Positions 33,244-44,834 of a stretch of DNA of 64,000 nt are shown piece after piece. Position 1 is the first letter of the stretch. Every line of letters begins with the position of its first letter. The translations under genes were made by a program, and so were the position numbers. The stretch comes from Isoetes taiwanensis (taxonomy: Eukaryota > Streptophyta > Lycopodiopsida > Isoetales > Isoetaceae). The stretch spans positions 8,136,748 to 8,200,747 of the forward strand of contig JAJEKV010000031.1 in assembly GCA_021234155.1 (NCBI GenBank), written 5' to 3'. The notes under the pieces are model-generated. The model had not been told where the DNA came from, made no database searches, and worked only from the letters and a program-made list of their open reading frames with translations.

Positions 33244-34960
33244 CAAGAGTACTGGAAGAAATTGAAGGAGTACAACCAGTACATGAAAATGTATGAGGAG
33301 TACTCAAGATATTACGAGCAGCACAACCCTCATTTGCACCCTACTCATTTGCTTCTCACTCCAAGGCGATTTTCCAGCTCCCAAAGGCGCTTCCCCATCT
33401 GTTTGACATCCCCAGCTGCTCAAGCATCATGGCAACATCTACATTCAGGCGATGGTACAGTGCCACAGCTCATGTGGCCGAGGCCGACATCAACTCAGTT
33501 TTTGCCATCTTTCAGAAGGAGATTGATGTGGATGCAACCCTCAATGCCAACCCCTATTACCAAGAGATTATGGCTGAATTCCATGCCAAAATTGGACCTT
33601 CCCTAGTAGAACTCCCACCTTGCATAGGATACTTTGCTCCAAGCATGGCCCTTCGTATAGCTCTGCAAGACATCCCTAAAATAATAGACAAGTACTTAGA
33701 AAATAAGGCTAGCCGCTTGCCTAATTATATGTCTGTATCAGTAAATCGGAGGAGATACTTTTCTTACACCGCAGATGTAGCAATCTTCCTATCCCATAGA
33801 GCCCAAACCCAGATAGGGGAACCATCTGTCCAACCCTTAGACATTGAGCCTATGGCCATGGCAGTAGGTGAAGAAGAGCAGATGCGTCTGGAGTACGAGA
33901 GGGAGGAGCAGGAGGAAGAGGAGGGACGTGGGTCGGACACGGAAGACATCACTGACGTCGACCTAGTAAAAGAAAGGCAGCAAGCAGAGCAGCAACTCCA
34001 GAGCTTTGAAGAGGGGTTGAGAACCACGCGGACAGCTCCACCACTTGGGCTAGGCATCACAAGCTTAACCCCAGTAATCATCCAAGGAGAGGTGTACCTG
34101 AGCCTCCACGATATCAAGAACCTTACAGAGTGCAGGGACAGGGGCTACAGGGTAGACGAGCTCCTACATCTCCTATGACAGCAACCGGACCTCGATGACT
34201 TCATCGACCGGGAGACACAAGACTTTTCCCGGAGGCCCGGACATACACTGTCCAGACATCGACGAACATAGAAGCCTACACCAACATCAGGCAGATGATG
34301 GACCAGCAGGAGTTACCTTCAGAGGAGGAGTTCTTAGCAATACAAGAACGGGTGGGAATTAATAAGGGGAAATCAATGTGTGCACTCTTATCCAGCACTT
34401 CAGCAGCGGCACCAGCACCAACCGAAGGCATCATCAACTTAGGCATCATCAACTTAGCATCTTCCATGTATAGCGACTACAGGAAGATGGTAGAAGTACC
34501 AGTTGATGAGTACTCCAGAAGACACAGGGCTACATTCAGATCCGGCGAGGAGGCAGGGCACAACAAAGCCCTCAGGTTCTATCTACCTTTGCTCATTAGA
34601 AGGATAGCAGTTATACACCGCCAATTCAGCCCACGTGGGGAAGAAGGAGTTTTTATGCTCATTGCTCTCTAAGGATTCGGAAGACATGCTTGCATGACGC
34701 CAAACATCGACTATGTCATCCTTGTCAAGAGGACAATAGCATTAAGCATCTTCGACTTCGCGGTCCCTTATAGGCGACAGGGCAAGTTGGCAGTTACCGC
34801 AGCCTATACATCAGACAGAAGGGTTGAAGACTTGGTGACTGCACTCCAAGGAGGCACGTCCACCAACATCCTGAGGAACTTAGGGCAAACGGTCGACACA
34901 ACCCAAGTGAAGAAATTCTTGGAGGACAACCTGGACTATATCAAAAGACTCCAAGAATAA
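33244..34960 (+). pseudogene. decayed remainder of the extra ORF
   Basis: Open segments continue in the same direction with coherent protein style: a Tyr-rich EYNQYMKMYEEY helix, then MATSTFRRWYSATAHVAEAD to RGYRVDELLHLL (33429-34178),34295-34672 and 34694-34960 (ending LEDNLDYIKRLQE). They are separated by TAG 33241, a shift near 33330, TGA 34176, a shift near 34225 and TAA 34670. If joined these would make a protein of roughly 800 residues. No domain is recognised; it contains an acidic EEEQMRLEYEREEQEEEEG helix. Position before gag suggests an accessory protein of this retrotransposon lineage. Confidence 0.6.
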
Positions 34961-35129
34961 AACTTAAAATTTTCAATTTTCCATGTCTACCTTTGAATGT
35001 AAACATATTATATCTATGAATATAAATGTGATATTGATAATGTTCTCTTGATATATTTTGTCCCCACAATTATATTATCAAATAAACCAATGCAATGACA
35101 AAACAATGAACTAATCATCAGAGTGTAAT

Positions 35130-36230
35130 CTAATGTCTATGCAGCTAGAATACTTAGAAATGTCGAAGAACAAGGACAACATGAGCAAGACCATACTCCA
35201 GCAAGGCAATTCCAGCCAAGAAATCTGTACCAGGAGTTCAAAACACCAACCCCGGAACAGGAAATATCCCAGATAAGGTCAGACATCCACGAGATAAGAG
35301 CACTTTTGGCAGGAGCGCCAGCAATAGGACCAGACCAAAATGTACAATTGTCTGAAACACCAGCCGGCCGAGCAGCTAAACCAAAGAAGAGAAGCTGGAG
35401 AAGGAGGTCACCCAGCACGGACTCCTCCAACTCAACTTCCGACTCCGACTCCGAGTCTGATGAGCAGGAAATGAGTAACAGGACCGCCAGGAGGGTCCCA
35501 ACCGTGACAGAGGCAGGGCAGAAGCAGACTATCAGAAGAAAGTGGACTCGGCATTGAGCAACGTATGGAAAGCCAGGAAGTTGGAGCAATTCTCAGGGGA
35601 TAGCAGATCTGGAATGGAAGCCGAGGCATGGTTAGACGAAATGAGGGAGTATGGCAATGCTTACAGCATGAAGGATAAGAACAAAGGCAGAATAGCAACA
35701 ACCAACCTTAAAGGAGCAGCTAGGATTTGGTGGAAAGGCTATGCCAAAAGCCATGGGCTAAGCAGGGATAGTTGCAGGTTCAAGAAGTTTGCCAAAGCAT
35801 TTAAGCGCCATTATGTGCCAAGGGAACACAAGTGTATGATGCAGTTCTACAGGTTGCAGCAGGGCAATAAAACAGTCTAGAGGTACACCGAAGAGTTCAT
35901 GAGGCTGAGGCTCTATGTGCCGAAATTAAGTGAAAGGCATGCATTAGAGGGGTACATTGAAGACTTGAATGAAGAAATCAGGAAGCTAGTGAGAGCAATA
36001 AACCCCAAGACAGTGTCAAAAGCAGAGTCCAAGGCAATGAGCTTACAAGGAACAGGACCTCAAGAGAGTGGGCCTAGGCAGCAGTACTATCAGGACAAGG
36101 GGAAGGCTACATGAAGCTATAACCCAAGAGCAACAAGCTTAGCAGCTATTGACCTCGGTACAACGCAAATTTCGGGAAGCAAGGCAACGAAAATTTTAGC
36201 AAGCAGGAGGGTTCAAACTACTCCAAGGCA
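35130..36230 (+). pseudogene. gag: gag (capsid region), broken
   Basis: The N-terminal part (about 35130-35557) is Gln-rich then has an Arg/Ser stretch (KKRSWRRRSPSTDSSNS) and an acidic stretch. After a shift near 35500 the retrotransposon gag domain follows: LEQFSGDSRSGMEAEAWLDE, GAARIWWKGYAK, FKKFAKAFKRHYVP, then after TAG 35878 RYTEEFMRLRLYVPKLSERH. The TAG stands where a Gln codon fits. TGA 36112 and another shift separate it from the zinc knuckle. Confidence 0.8.
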
Positions 36231-37247
36231 GTGAAGCAGTTCTTACAGTCCATCCCCAAGGAGAAGAGGCAGGAATGTATCGAAAAGCAGTTGTGCTTTA
36301 GGTGCTTCCAGCCAGGACATCGGAGACATAATTGCACATTTGTGATGAATGCGGCGTTAGTGGAGCTAGGATGGGAGATACCCACAGACGTCGACGAAGA
36401 TGATGCTCTCGACTACATCCAGGGTGAGTGCCACATCTTTGCCGTTATTGACTCCGAGAATGCTGAGAGTCAGTATCAAGTCATTTCAACGACTGGAAAG
36501 GCTCAAGCCAAGTCCTTCATAGTGTTGATAGACACAGGGAGTACCCACAATTTTGCCACGCCAAGGATGGTAGAAATGTTGAAGCTGAAGGCTTTGAAGT
36601 CCAAGTCTAGGCCGGTTGTGTTGGCAAGTAGGGCAGTCCGACACACAGCAGAGAAGAGAATTAACCTCAACATAGACTTGCCAGGTATCAATGTTGGAAT
36701 AGGAGCAGAAGTGATGAACATCGACAAGTATGACTTGATCATAGGCATGGAATACCTTGGGCCGGCTGGAGCTGTGATTGATTGTGGGAAGCGAAAAGTA
36801 ACATTAACAACGCCAGAGGGCAAGGTCATTGAGATAACAGGTAAAGAAGTCACACCAATCATGCAATGTATGTTTAGTAAGAAGTTACTTAGATGCTTAA
36901 AGAAGGAGCAAGTGGCCTATGTCTTTAAACTCGAAGCTGACGAGCAAGAGACAGCGGAAGAGAAAGAGGCCAAAGCATTGAGCAAGCTCCCAAAGCCTAT
37001 AGCAAAGTTGGTGAAGGAATTCCATGATTTGTTTCCAGATGAGATTAAGCAACTTCCACCTTATAGAGGAGTTGAATGTGAAATAGCACTTGAGCCAACA
37101 AGCAAGGCACCCTACAGGATGTCAATCCAGGAGTTGACGGAATTGAAGAAGCAATTGCATGAGTTGCTAGACCTAGGGTTTATAAGACCTTGTCTCTCCA
37201 TTTGGAGTGCCAATACTCTTTGTGAAGAAGAAGGATGGAAGTCTTAG
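36231..37247 (+). pseudogene. pol: nucleocapsid zinc knuckle, protease and RT start
   Basis: CFRCFQPGHRRHNC (residues 22-35, nt 36294-36335) is a CCHC knuckle that binds RNA. The aspartic protease follows with FIVLIDTGSTHNFAT (catalytic Asp at about residue 101) and IIGMEYLGPAGAVIDCG. The RT lead-in FHDLFPDEIKQLPPYRGVEC and APYRMSIQELTELKKQL is in place. A shift near 37195 moves the RT core to the next frame. The catalytic residues visible here are intact. Confidence 0.88.
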
Positions 37248-39309
37248 GATGTGCATTGACTATCGTCAATTGAACAAGCACACCATCAAGAACAAATATG
37301 CTCTACCTCGATCGGATGATCTGATGGATCAGTTGCAGGGAGCGAAGGTCTTCTCCAAGATAGACTTGAGGTCAGGGTATCACCAAATCAGAATCAAGGA
37401 AGAGGGCATCCATAAGTCTGCATTCAGGACGAGATATGACCATTATGAGTTCACAGTGATGCCGTTTGGATTATCCAATGCTCCAACAACTTTCATGAGG
37501 CTCATGAACGATGTTTTCCGTGAATTTCTAGATTCCTTCATCATAGTTTTCTTTGATGATATTCTAGTTTACAGCAAATCCCTAAAGGAGCATGTCCAAT
37601 ACTTGAGAAAGGTGCTTGAAAAGCTAAGAAGGCATCAACTCTTTGCGAAGTTATCCAAGTGCCACTTCGCAACAGAAAGGGTGGGGTACTTGGAGCATGT
37701 GATCACAGCAGAAGAGATTTCCACCGACCCTGCGAAGATCGAAGCGGTGATTGATTGGCCGCCACCAAAGAACACCCATGAAGTGAGAAGCTTCCTCGGG
37801 CTAGCAGGATATTACAGGAAGTTCGTCAAGAACTTTGCAAAAGTAGCAGCTCCGTTGATGGACCTCACCAAAGCGGGAAAGATAAAAGATTGGGAAAGTC
37901 ATTGGCAAAAGAAGGCCCATGCAGCATTTGAGACGTTGAAGGAAGCCTTAACGACGGCGCCAGTCTTAGTTTTGCCAGATCCGGCCAAGGATAAGCTTGT
38001 AGCAACATACGCTAGCAGGATAGCAACAGGTGCAGTACTCATGCAGGAGGAAAGGGTAGTCGCTTATGACTCCAAGAAGATGAATGATGCGGAGCAGCAA
38101 TACCCAGCTCATGACCAAGAACTCTTGGCCATTGTAAGAGTATTGCGAATCTGGAGATACTATTTGTTAAGAAGGAAGTTCCAACTAGACACAAATCATC
38201 AAAGCCTCCAGTACATATTCACGCAACCACTCCTGAACCTGAGGCAAAGAAGGTGGATGGAATTTCTCGAGGAATATGACTTCGAGATAGCCTACAAGCC
38301 AGGCAAGCTAAACGTAGGTGCAGATGCGCTCTCCAGGAAGCCCTTGAAGACGAGGACACATTGCAATGCCATATCAACGCTCACAAGTGAGTATAGCAAG
38401 AAGATTGAAGAGACCTTGCAAACATATTGCGACTTTAAAGAAGTATGGGCAAGCCTCTCTAAAGAGGCAAGAACAGACAAAGAAAGGGAGGCCTTCAAGA
38501 ACTATAAAAAGGAAGGAAACCTCCTATATCATAAAAACAAGTTGTGTGTACCAGAATCTTCGGGAGTAAGAAAATTAATTCTACATCATACACACAATAG
38601 CCCCATAGTTGGCCATGCAGGGTTTATGAAGATATACTTCAAGATTAGAAGCAGCTACTTTTGGCCCGGCATGAAGAAGCAGATAGCAAGGTACATTCGT
38701 GAGTGCCAGATATGCCAGCAAACAAAGGCGGAGCAACTCCGAATCCCAGGAGCCTTAGAGCCGTTGCCAGTGCCAAATGCTAAGTGGGAAGTCATAAGCA
38801 TGGACTTCATTACAGGGCTCCCAAGAACAGCAAGAGGCAAGGATGCCCTGATGGTGGTGGTAGATAAGTTGTCAAAGATGGCACACTTTGTGCCGTGCAG
38901 GATAACTGACACAGCATTGGATACTGCCGTCCTATTTACTAAGGATATTTTTAGACTCCACGGCATGCCGAGGGAGATAATCTCGGATAGGGACTCTAAA
39001 TTCATGAGTGCTTTTTGGCAGGACCTATTTACCACCATCCAGACGAAGCTTTCTATGAGCACAGCATATCATCCGCAAACAGATGGTCAAACGGAGCGAA
39101 CCAGCAGGATAATCGAAGATATGCTAAGGAACTATGTGTGGAACAAACAATCTAAGTGGGAAGATTTCATCCACTTAGTAGAGTTTGCCTACAACAGCAC
39201 TAAGCAGGAGTCATCGCAGATGTCTCCTTTTATGATCAATTATGGGAATCAGTGTCTTACCCCAGATACTTGGCACAATCCAGTGTCAAAAGTGGAAGTC
39301 TCCCAGTAG
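37207..39309 (+). pseudogene. pol: reverse transcriptase, RNase H and integrase core
   Basis: 700 open codons. [52 protein letters not shown] and the active site [10 protein letters not shown] (Asp pair at about 117-118). RNase H: the first catalytic Asp (usual TDAS) is Tyr at about 268 (TYASR), the TDH Asp is Asn at about 330, while Glu 305 and the ADALSR Asp are kept. Integrase: [11 protein letters not shown] and CQIC zinc site, then Asp 533 (SMDFITG), Asp 594 (ISDRDSKF) and Glu 630 (GQTERTSR), with the exact 35-residue D-E spacing. The frame stops at TAG 39307 before the C-terminal part. RT and integrase residues look sound; RNase H looks dead. Confidence 0.92.
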
Positions 39310-39903
39310 ATGCTTTCAGATATGCAGCAGTTGATGGAGGAGGTAAGAGGTTACCTTCTAGCAGCGAGAAGTAGGCAGAAAAGTGTAGCCGATAAGCATA
39401 GAACGGTAAGGGGATTTCATGTGGGAGACAATGTGTGGTTGAAGATCAAGGTGAAGCAGGCCAAGCTCCGCATCGGCAATTGCAAGAAGCTTGCTCCAAG
39501 ATGGGCTGGACCTTTCAGGATAACCAAAAGAGTAGGTACCCAATCCTACAAGTTGGACTTGCCAGCACATCTCAAAATCCATAGGGTCTTCCATGTAAGT
39601 CTCCTAAAGAGGCACACTCCTAATTCAGAGGAAGTATTGGAGACAACCGAGTTACTGGAAATGACAGACGACCAGCTTGAAATCGTCCTAGAGGTTCTTC
39701 TTGACAGGGCTTATAAGAAGACAAGAAGATCCAAATTTCTCCAATACCTTGTGAAATGGACGCATTTACCTGTGGAGGACGCTACGTGGGTACTACAATC
39801 AGATTTGGAGAAGCAGTACCTCCAATTCATGGAGCAATGCAAGGGTCGGCTCGTCACCGAAGTAGTCGACACCGACTCGATAGGTGAGTGGAAGGCAGAT
39901 TAA
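39310..39903 (+). pseudogene. pol: integrase C-terminus with chromodomain
   Basis: In frame with the preceding ORF after TAG 39307. It has the GPF/Y module (PRWAGPFRITKRVG, RVFHVSLLKRH) and then a chromodomain at about residues 123-172: EIVLEVLLDRAYKKTRRSKF, QYLVKWTHLPVEDATW. Chromoviral chromodomains steer integration, in known cases toward H3K9-methylated chromatin. Of the three cage aromatics of HP1, only the Trp in LVKW is clear; the position after KG is Leu, so methyl-lysine binding may be weak (group II-like). The frame ends at TAA 39901. Confidence 0.88.
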
Positions 39904-40457
39904 AAAGTCTACTTCCGTCTCACGAAAGTAGATGACCTTAAGAGATAAGAGGTCATTCAGGCATGCATTGATAGGAAAGCACCTCTAGTCAATGCCTACC
40001 ACGGGAAGGATCCTTCACGCCCAAATACGGGGAGGATGCCACCCTTCACGCCAAAGGCAACTAAAGGTGTAGGCATGAGTGTCATCCTAGGCATGATAGG
40101 GCGCTGTCTCCACGGCCACGATGGAAGAAGCATCCTCTTCCTACGCCGGGAGATTAGTTTTGCATCCATGTAAATTGTAATTAATGGTTCCCTAACAACC
40201 AACTTTATAATAATTAAATGTGTACTAACGTAGTGTTGGACCTGCAGGCCAATAGGAGAGTCTAGCGGCAGGAAGGTCGCACTGCAAAGACTTGCAACAC
40301 ATAATTTTGTCATCATGTGTTGTAAGGAGACGATGTGGAACTTTAATTAGAGAATTTTTGAACTACGTTAATAATGATAATGGTATAAGCCATAAAATTT
40401 TGTGAATAATAGACGATAAAGCAAGAGGATGAAATAACTGCTTATCATAGTATAATA
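39904..40457 (+). other. retrotransposon 3' non-coding start
   Basis: No ORF of note. A CCTTCACGCC phrase occurs twice near 40010 and 40040, and AAGTAGATGACC-type sequence forms a small hairpin at 39905-39935. The native element sequence stops at 40457, where a Helitron terminus begins. Confidence 0.45.
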
Positions 40458-40488
40458 CTAGAAACGTGTGCCCGGCGATGCCGAGCAT
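40458..40488 (-). mobile_element. Helitron 3' terminus inside the LTR element
   Basis: Plus strand A/CTAG (40457-40461) is followed by GAAACGTG-type spacer and TGCCCGGC-GAT-GCCGAGCA (40470-40488, one mismatch). Read on the minus strand it is hairpin, 8 nt, CTAG, T. The next about 60 bp resemble those next to 29,428. The Helitron body must lie to the right, so at least part of 40.46-46.2 kb is Helitron DNA nested in the retrotransposon. Confidence 0.68.
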
Positions 40489-41890
40489 CAGTCGTGGATG
40501 TGTGTAATGGGTGACTAATATAGTTTGTAGGTGGAATAAGAATGTGTAAATATCAATTTTGCAGTATAAACGGTTGAGGTTTAGGCATTAGCCATGGGTA
40601 GGAATAACAAAAGCATAACATAATGGTAGATGTAATAGAGTGCATTGCATATAGTTTAAGGTATTGATTTAGAGTTTGTCCTACTTTAGGCTTTTGTAGA
40701 TTTATTTTTTGCATTAATAATACTTGGGCCAATAATAACAATACATAGCTTCAAATAATATGTATCAACATAACGATATTTAAAATACCTTAGCATGAAA
40801 ATGTGAAACATGAACTTTGAAGGTTATAAAAATATGTGCCACTTTGAACTATGTATCACATTTCTCTCCAATATTAAGGAAAAGGGATGTCTCTTATCTC
40901 CAATGTTGAGAAAGAAAAGTGATGTCTCTTAATAAGTCACATGGAAAATGTTAGTAAGTACTTGTGAATGTTAGTTGTGCGAGGTTGCTCAGATGCCAAA
41001 TGGAAAGGCCAGGTTGCCTTGATACTAAGCATCAGGTTGGTGAAACCAAGGTGATGATACTCATCCCCTTTGTATTAATAGAATTTAGCTATAGTACTTT
41101 TGCTTTTAATGTTGTCAATGAAAACATCGACTTATTGGGCAATATAATTGGCACTATATACACATGTCCAACCCTATACATTTAATATCCTTCTAAAGGC
41201 ATGATGCCAAATTTATAATATTATATGTACATCAACAAATGCATCCAGTTATTGAGCAATATATTATTAGGCGTAGTGTGTGTATATGTCCATTCATGTA
41301 CCTTGGTATTCTTCTAAAGGCATGATGTTGATTTCTTAGTCAGAGTGGGACTTTTATGTACCTCAACAAATATACTAATGTGAAGGAAAAGTAGCTACAC
41401 CTTATACTTTATCCCAAGACAAATATAAAATGCATAAATCATACCTTTGTATCCATGTGCCAACCAATGCAAAACCCTAAGATTAAGACAATGTTAATGT
41501 TGCTTTTCCAAGATACTACAGAATGCATATAACGTACACAACCCGTAAGATTAAAACAATGTTAATTTCACTTTTTCAGGAGGCTAAAGTCTTATACGAA
41601 TGGCATACAATGATGAAGTTAATGAAGTTAACATAATACTTTCTTTCTTTTGCTCTCACAGTATCAAAATAGATATGATTCAACATGCACATTTGTAGCT
41701 CAATTTACAAATCTGATTCCTTGGTAAAGGTTTATACATAAGCAACTAACAAATGCAATATATCAAGGAGGATTGCCAGCATCTAAATGTGCTAAATCCA
41801 TATCCATGTTATGAAAGATAAGTAGATCTTGATCTGTAGTGAGAGGCAGTCGTAGAAGACGTAAAATTTAAATCATGTAATTGTTTCTGT
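40489..41890. other. nested insert, no gene recognised
   Basis: AT-rich sequence with short ORFs only. TAATATCCTTCTAAAGGCATGATG-like phrases recur near 41190 and 41310, and AAATATA-AAATGCATA phrases near 41410-41590, suggesting old internal duplications. Confidence 0.35.
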
Positions 41891-41939
41891 AATTATTGCA
41901 CAATAAAGATAACACCTTTATCAGTTTGATTATAAGATG

Positions 41940-42420
41940 TTAAAGTACTATCTATCTTATAAGGGTATGTTCCAATGAGCCTAAATTTACTGGAGTCAAG
42001 GTCAAAGGGAGCCAGTTCTCATGCTTCTTTCCTGTCCAGAGTACCTTTTGCACAGAGAAACCAGCCTGTCCCATCTTCATCGATTGCTTGCTCATATGAT
42101 CTACTAAAAGACAAACAATTGGGCTAAAAGGCAAACCATGGAGACACACACAATACACAATGAATATCAAAGGAAGAGCCTTTAAACCTTAAGGCAATTG
42201 AAGATCAACTTCATTTCACAATGTTGTTTAGCAAGCTATTAAATACCCACTAAAATCACTATTATATTTTTAGATTACGATAGTATAGTTGAACTTTTCT
42301 TCAAGTTCAATCTGCATAAAAAGTTGCAGCACATCTTCCATATTCAGCCTTGTTGTCTTCAATCTGTTGTGTGTGCCTGCATGGAATCCATCAAAAAATT
42401 TGATGTCAATGTTGGGGTAT
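41940..42420 (-). pseudogene. captured gene fragments, unknown
   Basis: The minus strand at 41950-42110 reads YEQAIDEDGTGWFLCAKGT, LDRKE, then after a TGA ELAPFDLDSSKFRLIGTY. At 42310-42380 it reads TQQIEDNKAEYGRCAATFYA. These look like real protein segments rather than random ORFs, but I do not recognise them. They sit within the Helitron-bounded insert, where gene capture is common. They may come from one host gene. Confidence 0.35.
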
Positions 42421-42954
42421 AGAATATAAGCTAAAAGAATACGAAACATTGAACGTCTTTGTGCTTATGTTATATGTCAACATATATAAATAATCACATG
42501 GATACTGGATTTATTCACTTCAAAAAAAGCCATCAATCCAGAGATTACGCATGCTCGAAGAGATATTACCAAAGCCTTCTTATCAACTGGAAATGTTTGT
42601 GAAAAAAATAGGCCCCCCAATATCACCGATATTGGGAAAGGCAAAGAAGATGCTATATTCAAAAAGTTCTTTGTAACCATCCTATACTCAAATTTGCTGA
42701 AGAAATCATCTTGTTAGCCATAAGAGATATACAATTAAGAAGGCTATAAGCAATGGAGTATATCAAAGCATAAGAATCATGTTGAACTACCACAGTCGTC
42801 GGATCTGTCAATCCTACGACCCAGACTGTATGTTGAAGTCTCTGGACACCTCTCGTTTCGATTATGCTCATTTATGATTGGGGACCCTATGATTTTAAGA
42901 TGTCAAATACGAATTTGCCTAAGGTTTTGATGGTATATCGAGCCTCTATACGGT

Positions 42955-43070
42955 TTCGCTTAAGGTTTTAGAATATGAAATACGGGGATTCGAACCTCTA
43001 CCAAAATAACTCAATGTCCTAATAAGACTACTTTAACCAATCTAACTATTGAGCTAATGTGATTATTTTT
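42955..43070 (-). repeat. tRNA-derived SINE-like repeat (A and B boxes)
   Basis: The minus strand has TTAGCTCAATAGTTAGATTGG (A-box-like) near 43045-43065 and GAGGTTCGAATCCCC (B box GGTTCGANNCC) near 42982-42996. The spacing is longer than in an ordinary tRNA and the T stem has two mismatches, so this is a SINE or tRNA relic. Confidence 0.5.
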
Positions 43071-43181
43071 TATCTTAAATTCATGTTTTTTTTATAATAA
43101 CCCATTGAATTGTTTTAGGGATATGGTCTATGGTTTCAAGAATTATATCTATATCAAATCCCCCTGGAACCCCCTGTTATT

Positions 43182-43373
43182 TTGCTACATATTGTACTAT
43201 ATGAAGAAGCTAAGTACATACAACCCTGGTTTGCCACTACTGATCTTCCTAATGCAGCACCTGGCTTAAAACCTAAGGGTGTGCACCAGGGAGATGGATC
43301 TTTGCCAAAAGGACCAATGATCAAGACATTGTACGAAAACCAGTTTTCAATCTGTTTCAAGTTGCATACATAA
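43182..43373 (+). pseudogene. captured exon-like fragment, unknown
   Basis: Plus-strand phrase EEAKYIQPWFATTDLPNAAP followed by GLKPKGVHQGDGSLPKGPM reads like genuine protein. No family is recognised. Same insert as the other captured pieces. Confidence 0.3.
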
Positions 43374-43401
43374 ATTTCTGCTCAATTCCATACTTAAATA
43401 C

Positions 43402-43545
43402 AAAAAGTCCTTAACATCAGGCCATTGACAATCAATGATGATGCACATAGGAATGCCTGCATCAAAATGCAACAAAAAGTCCTTAACCTCAGACCATTGA
43501 CAATCATTAATGATGCACATGGAATTGTTGCATTAAAATGCAATT
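43402..43545. repeat. 72-bp tandem duplication
   Basis: AAAAAGTCCTTAAC-TCAG-CC plus ATTGACAATCA-T-ATGATGC occurs at 43402 and again at 43474, with about ten differences. A second small tandem duplication (about 46 bp, TGATGGAGT-TCAACTG) lies at 44161-44252. Confidence 0.75.
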
Positions 43546-44834
43546 CAAATGTGCAAATTAATGGACACCCAAGAACATTTACCTTGGAATTTATGGATCC
43601 ACTGCATAGATTTTACAGGAAAATGTGTTATAAGAGTAAATATTCGTTGGGATTTGAACCCTTTAAATTTCCAACATAAAACATGTGGCCTTAGGTTGCC
43701 AATATTAAAGATACATAAAACAAAAGATGATGTACCCCATCTGAGATTGCATGTAGAAAACATGAATAGAACCAACACTAACCTGCACATGTGCTTTGAG
43801 GGGCATTGATAGAAAGGATAGCATACTTCAATGATCAATCTCTAAGCCTTAGCCTGATAAATTGAATGCCTTGCAAACTCAAAACCTTCGCCAAAATGTG
43901 CATTAAAATGTTTATGAGATGACCTTCTATCTATTGATGCGTCTGTTTATGATTTCCTGTAACAAAACCTGATAATGAAGCACACAGAGAAATAAAACAT
44001 CACACAAAACTTCAGAGCAAAAGAATCTGCAGAAGAAAATCAGTGCTGCCATGGAGTATTTTGGAGCTAAATTGTTTTCTCAAAATATTTGCTGTCTGTC
44101 TGCCATAAAAGTTTGAAAACATAACAAAATAGGGGCAAACATATTGCAAATCGTTAAACCTGATGGAGTTTCAACTGCTCTGCTCCAAATATAACCATGG
44201 CTGATTGATGGAGTCTCAACTGATATGCTCCAATCAAATATAAATCTTGAAAGTAATCTTGAAGCTTTCTGAAAAAATGGCTACAGAAAATGAACTCAGA
44301 TTCAATTGATAAAAAAAAGGGTCCCAAAACTTTACAATATGAAATAGCTCCAGATTTATATTTGCATGCACCATGCAAGAACGACTTGCCAAAATGCAAT
44401 GGTCGGCACTATGTGGCTAAAAAATATTTTCAAATCTTACATTCTAAACAATCCCAATATAGTGTGTCATACCTGCCAATCCGCGATTATGACCCTGTCA
44501 CTTGAAAACACTGTGAACCCTATGATTACAACCCTGAGATTTGGAAACCCTGTGATTAGAACTGCAAAAAAGGCTTAGATGGATCATACCTGGTCCAATG
44601 ATTCCTTTAGAGATTATGACTTGTTGTTCCTGTGATTTGCAAGAGCAAATTGCTACTGACAATTTACTCATACTTCATTTATTTTACAAAACCCAGAAGT
44701 AAGCAGAACCACCATATCCACCATAACGGCTGCCGTGCTACGTTACGCACCACACATCTGCCAAAGAGGAGGAAAAGATAATGCCGAGTGTTAGACCCAA
44801 GTGTTGTTTATTTGAAGAAGAAATGAAAATAAAA

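Noticed and set aside
33241-33246. TAG-CAA as a leaky readthrough stop in the extra ORF
   Set aside because: Only part of the known readthrough context (TAG CAR YYA) is present, a shift follows within 90 bases, and two more TAG stops break gag and pol. Decay is simpler.
42955-43070. Working tRNA gene on minus strand
   Set aside because: A-to-B-box spacing is too long and the T stem has mismatches; SINE-like instead.
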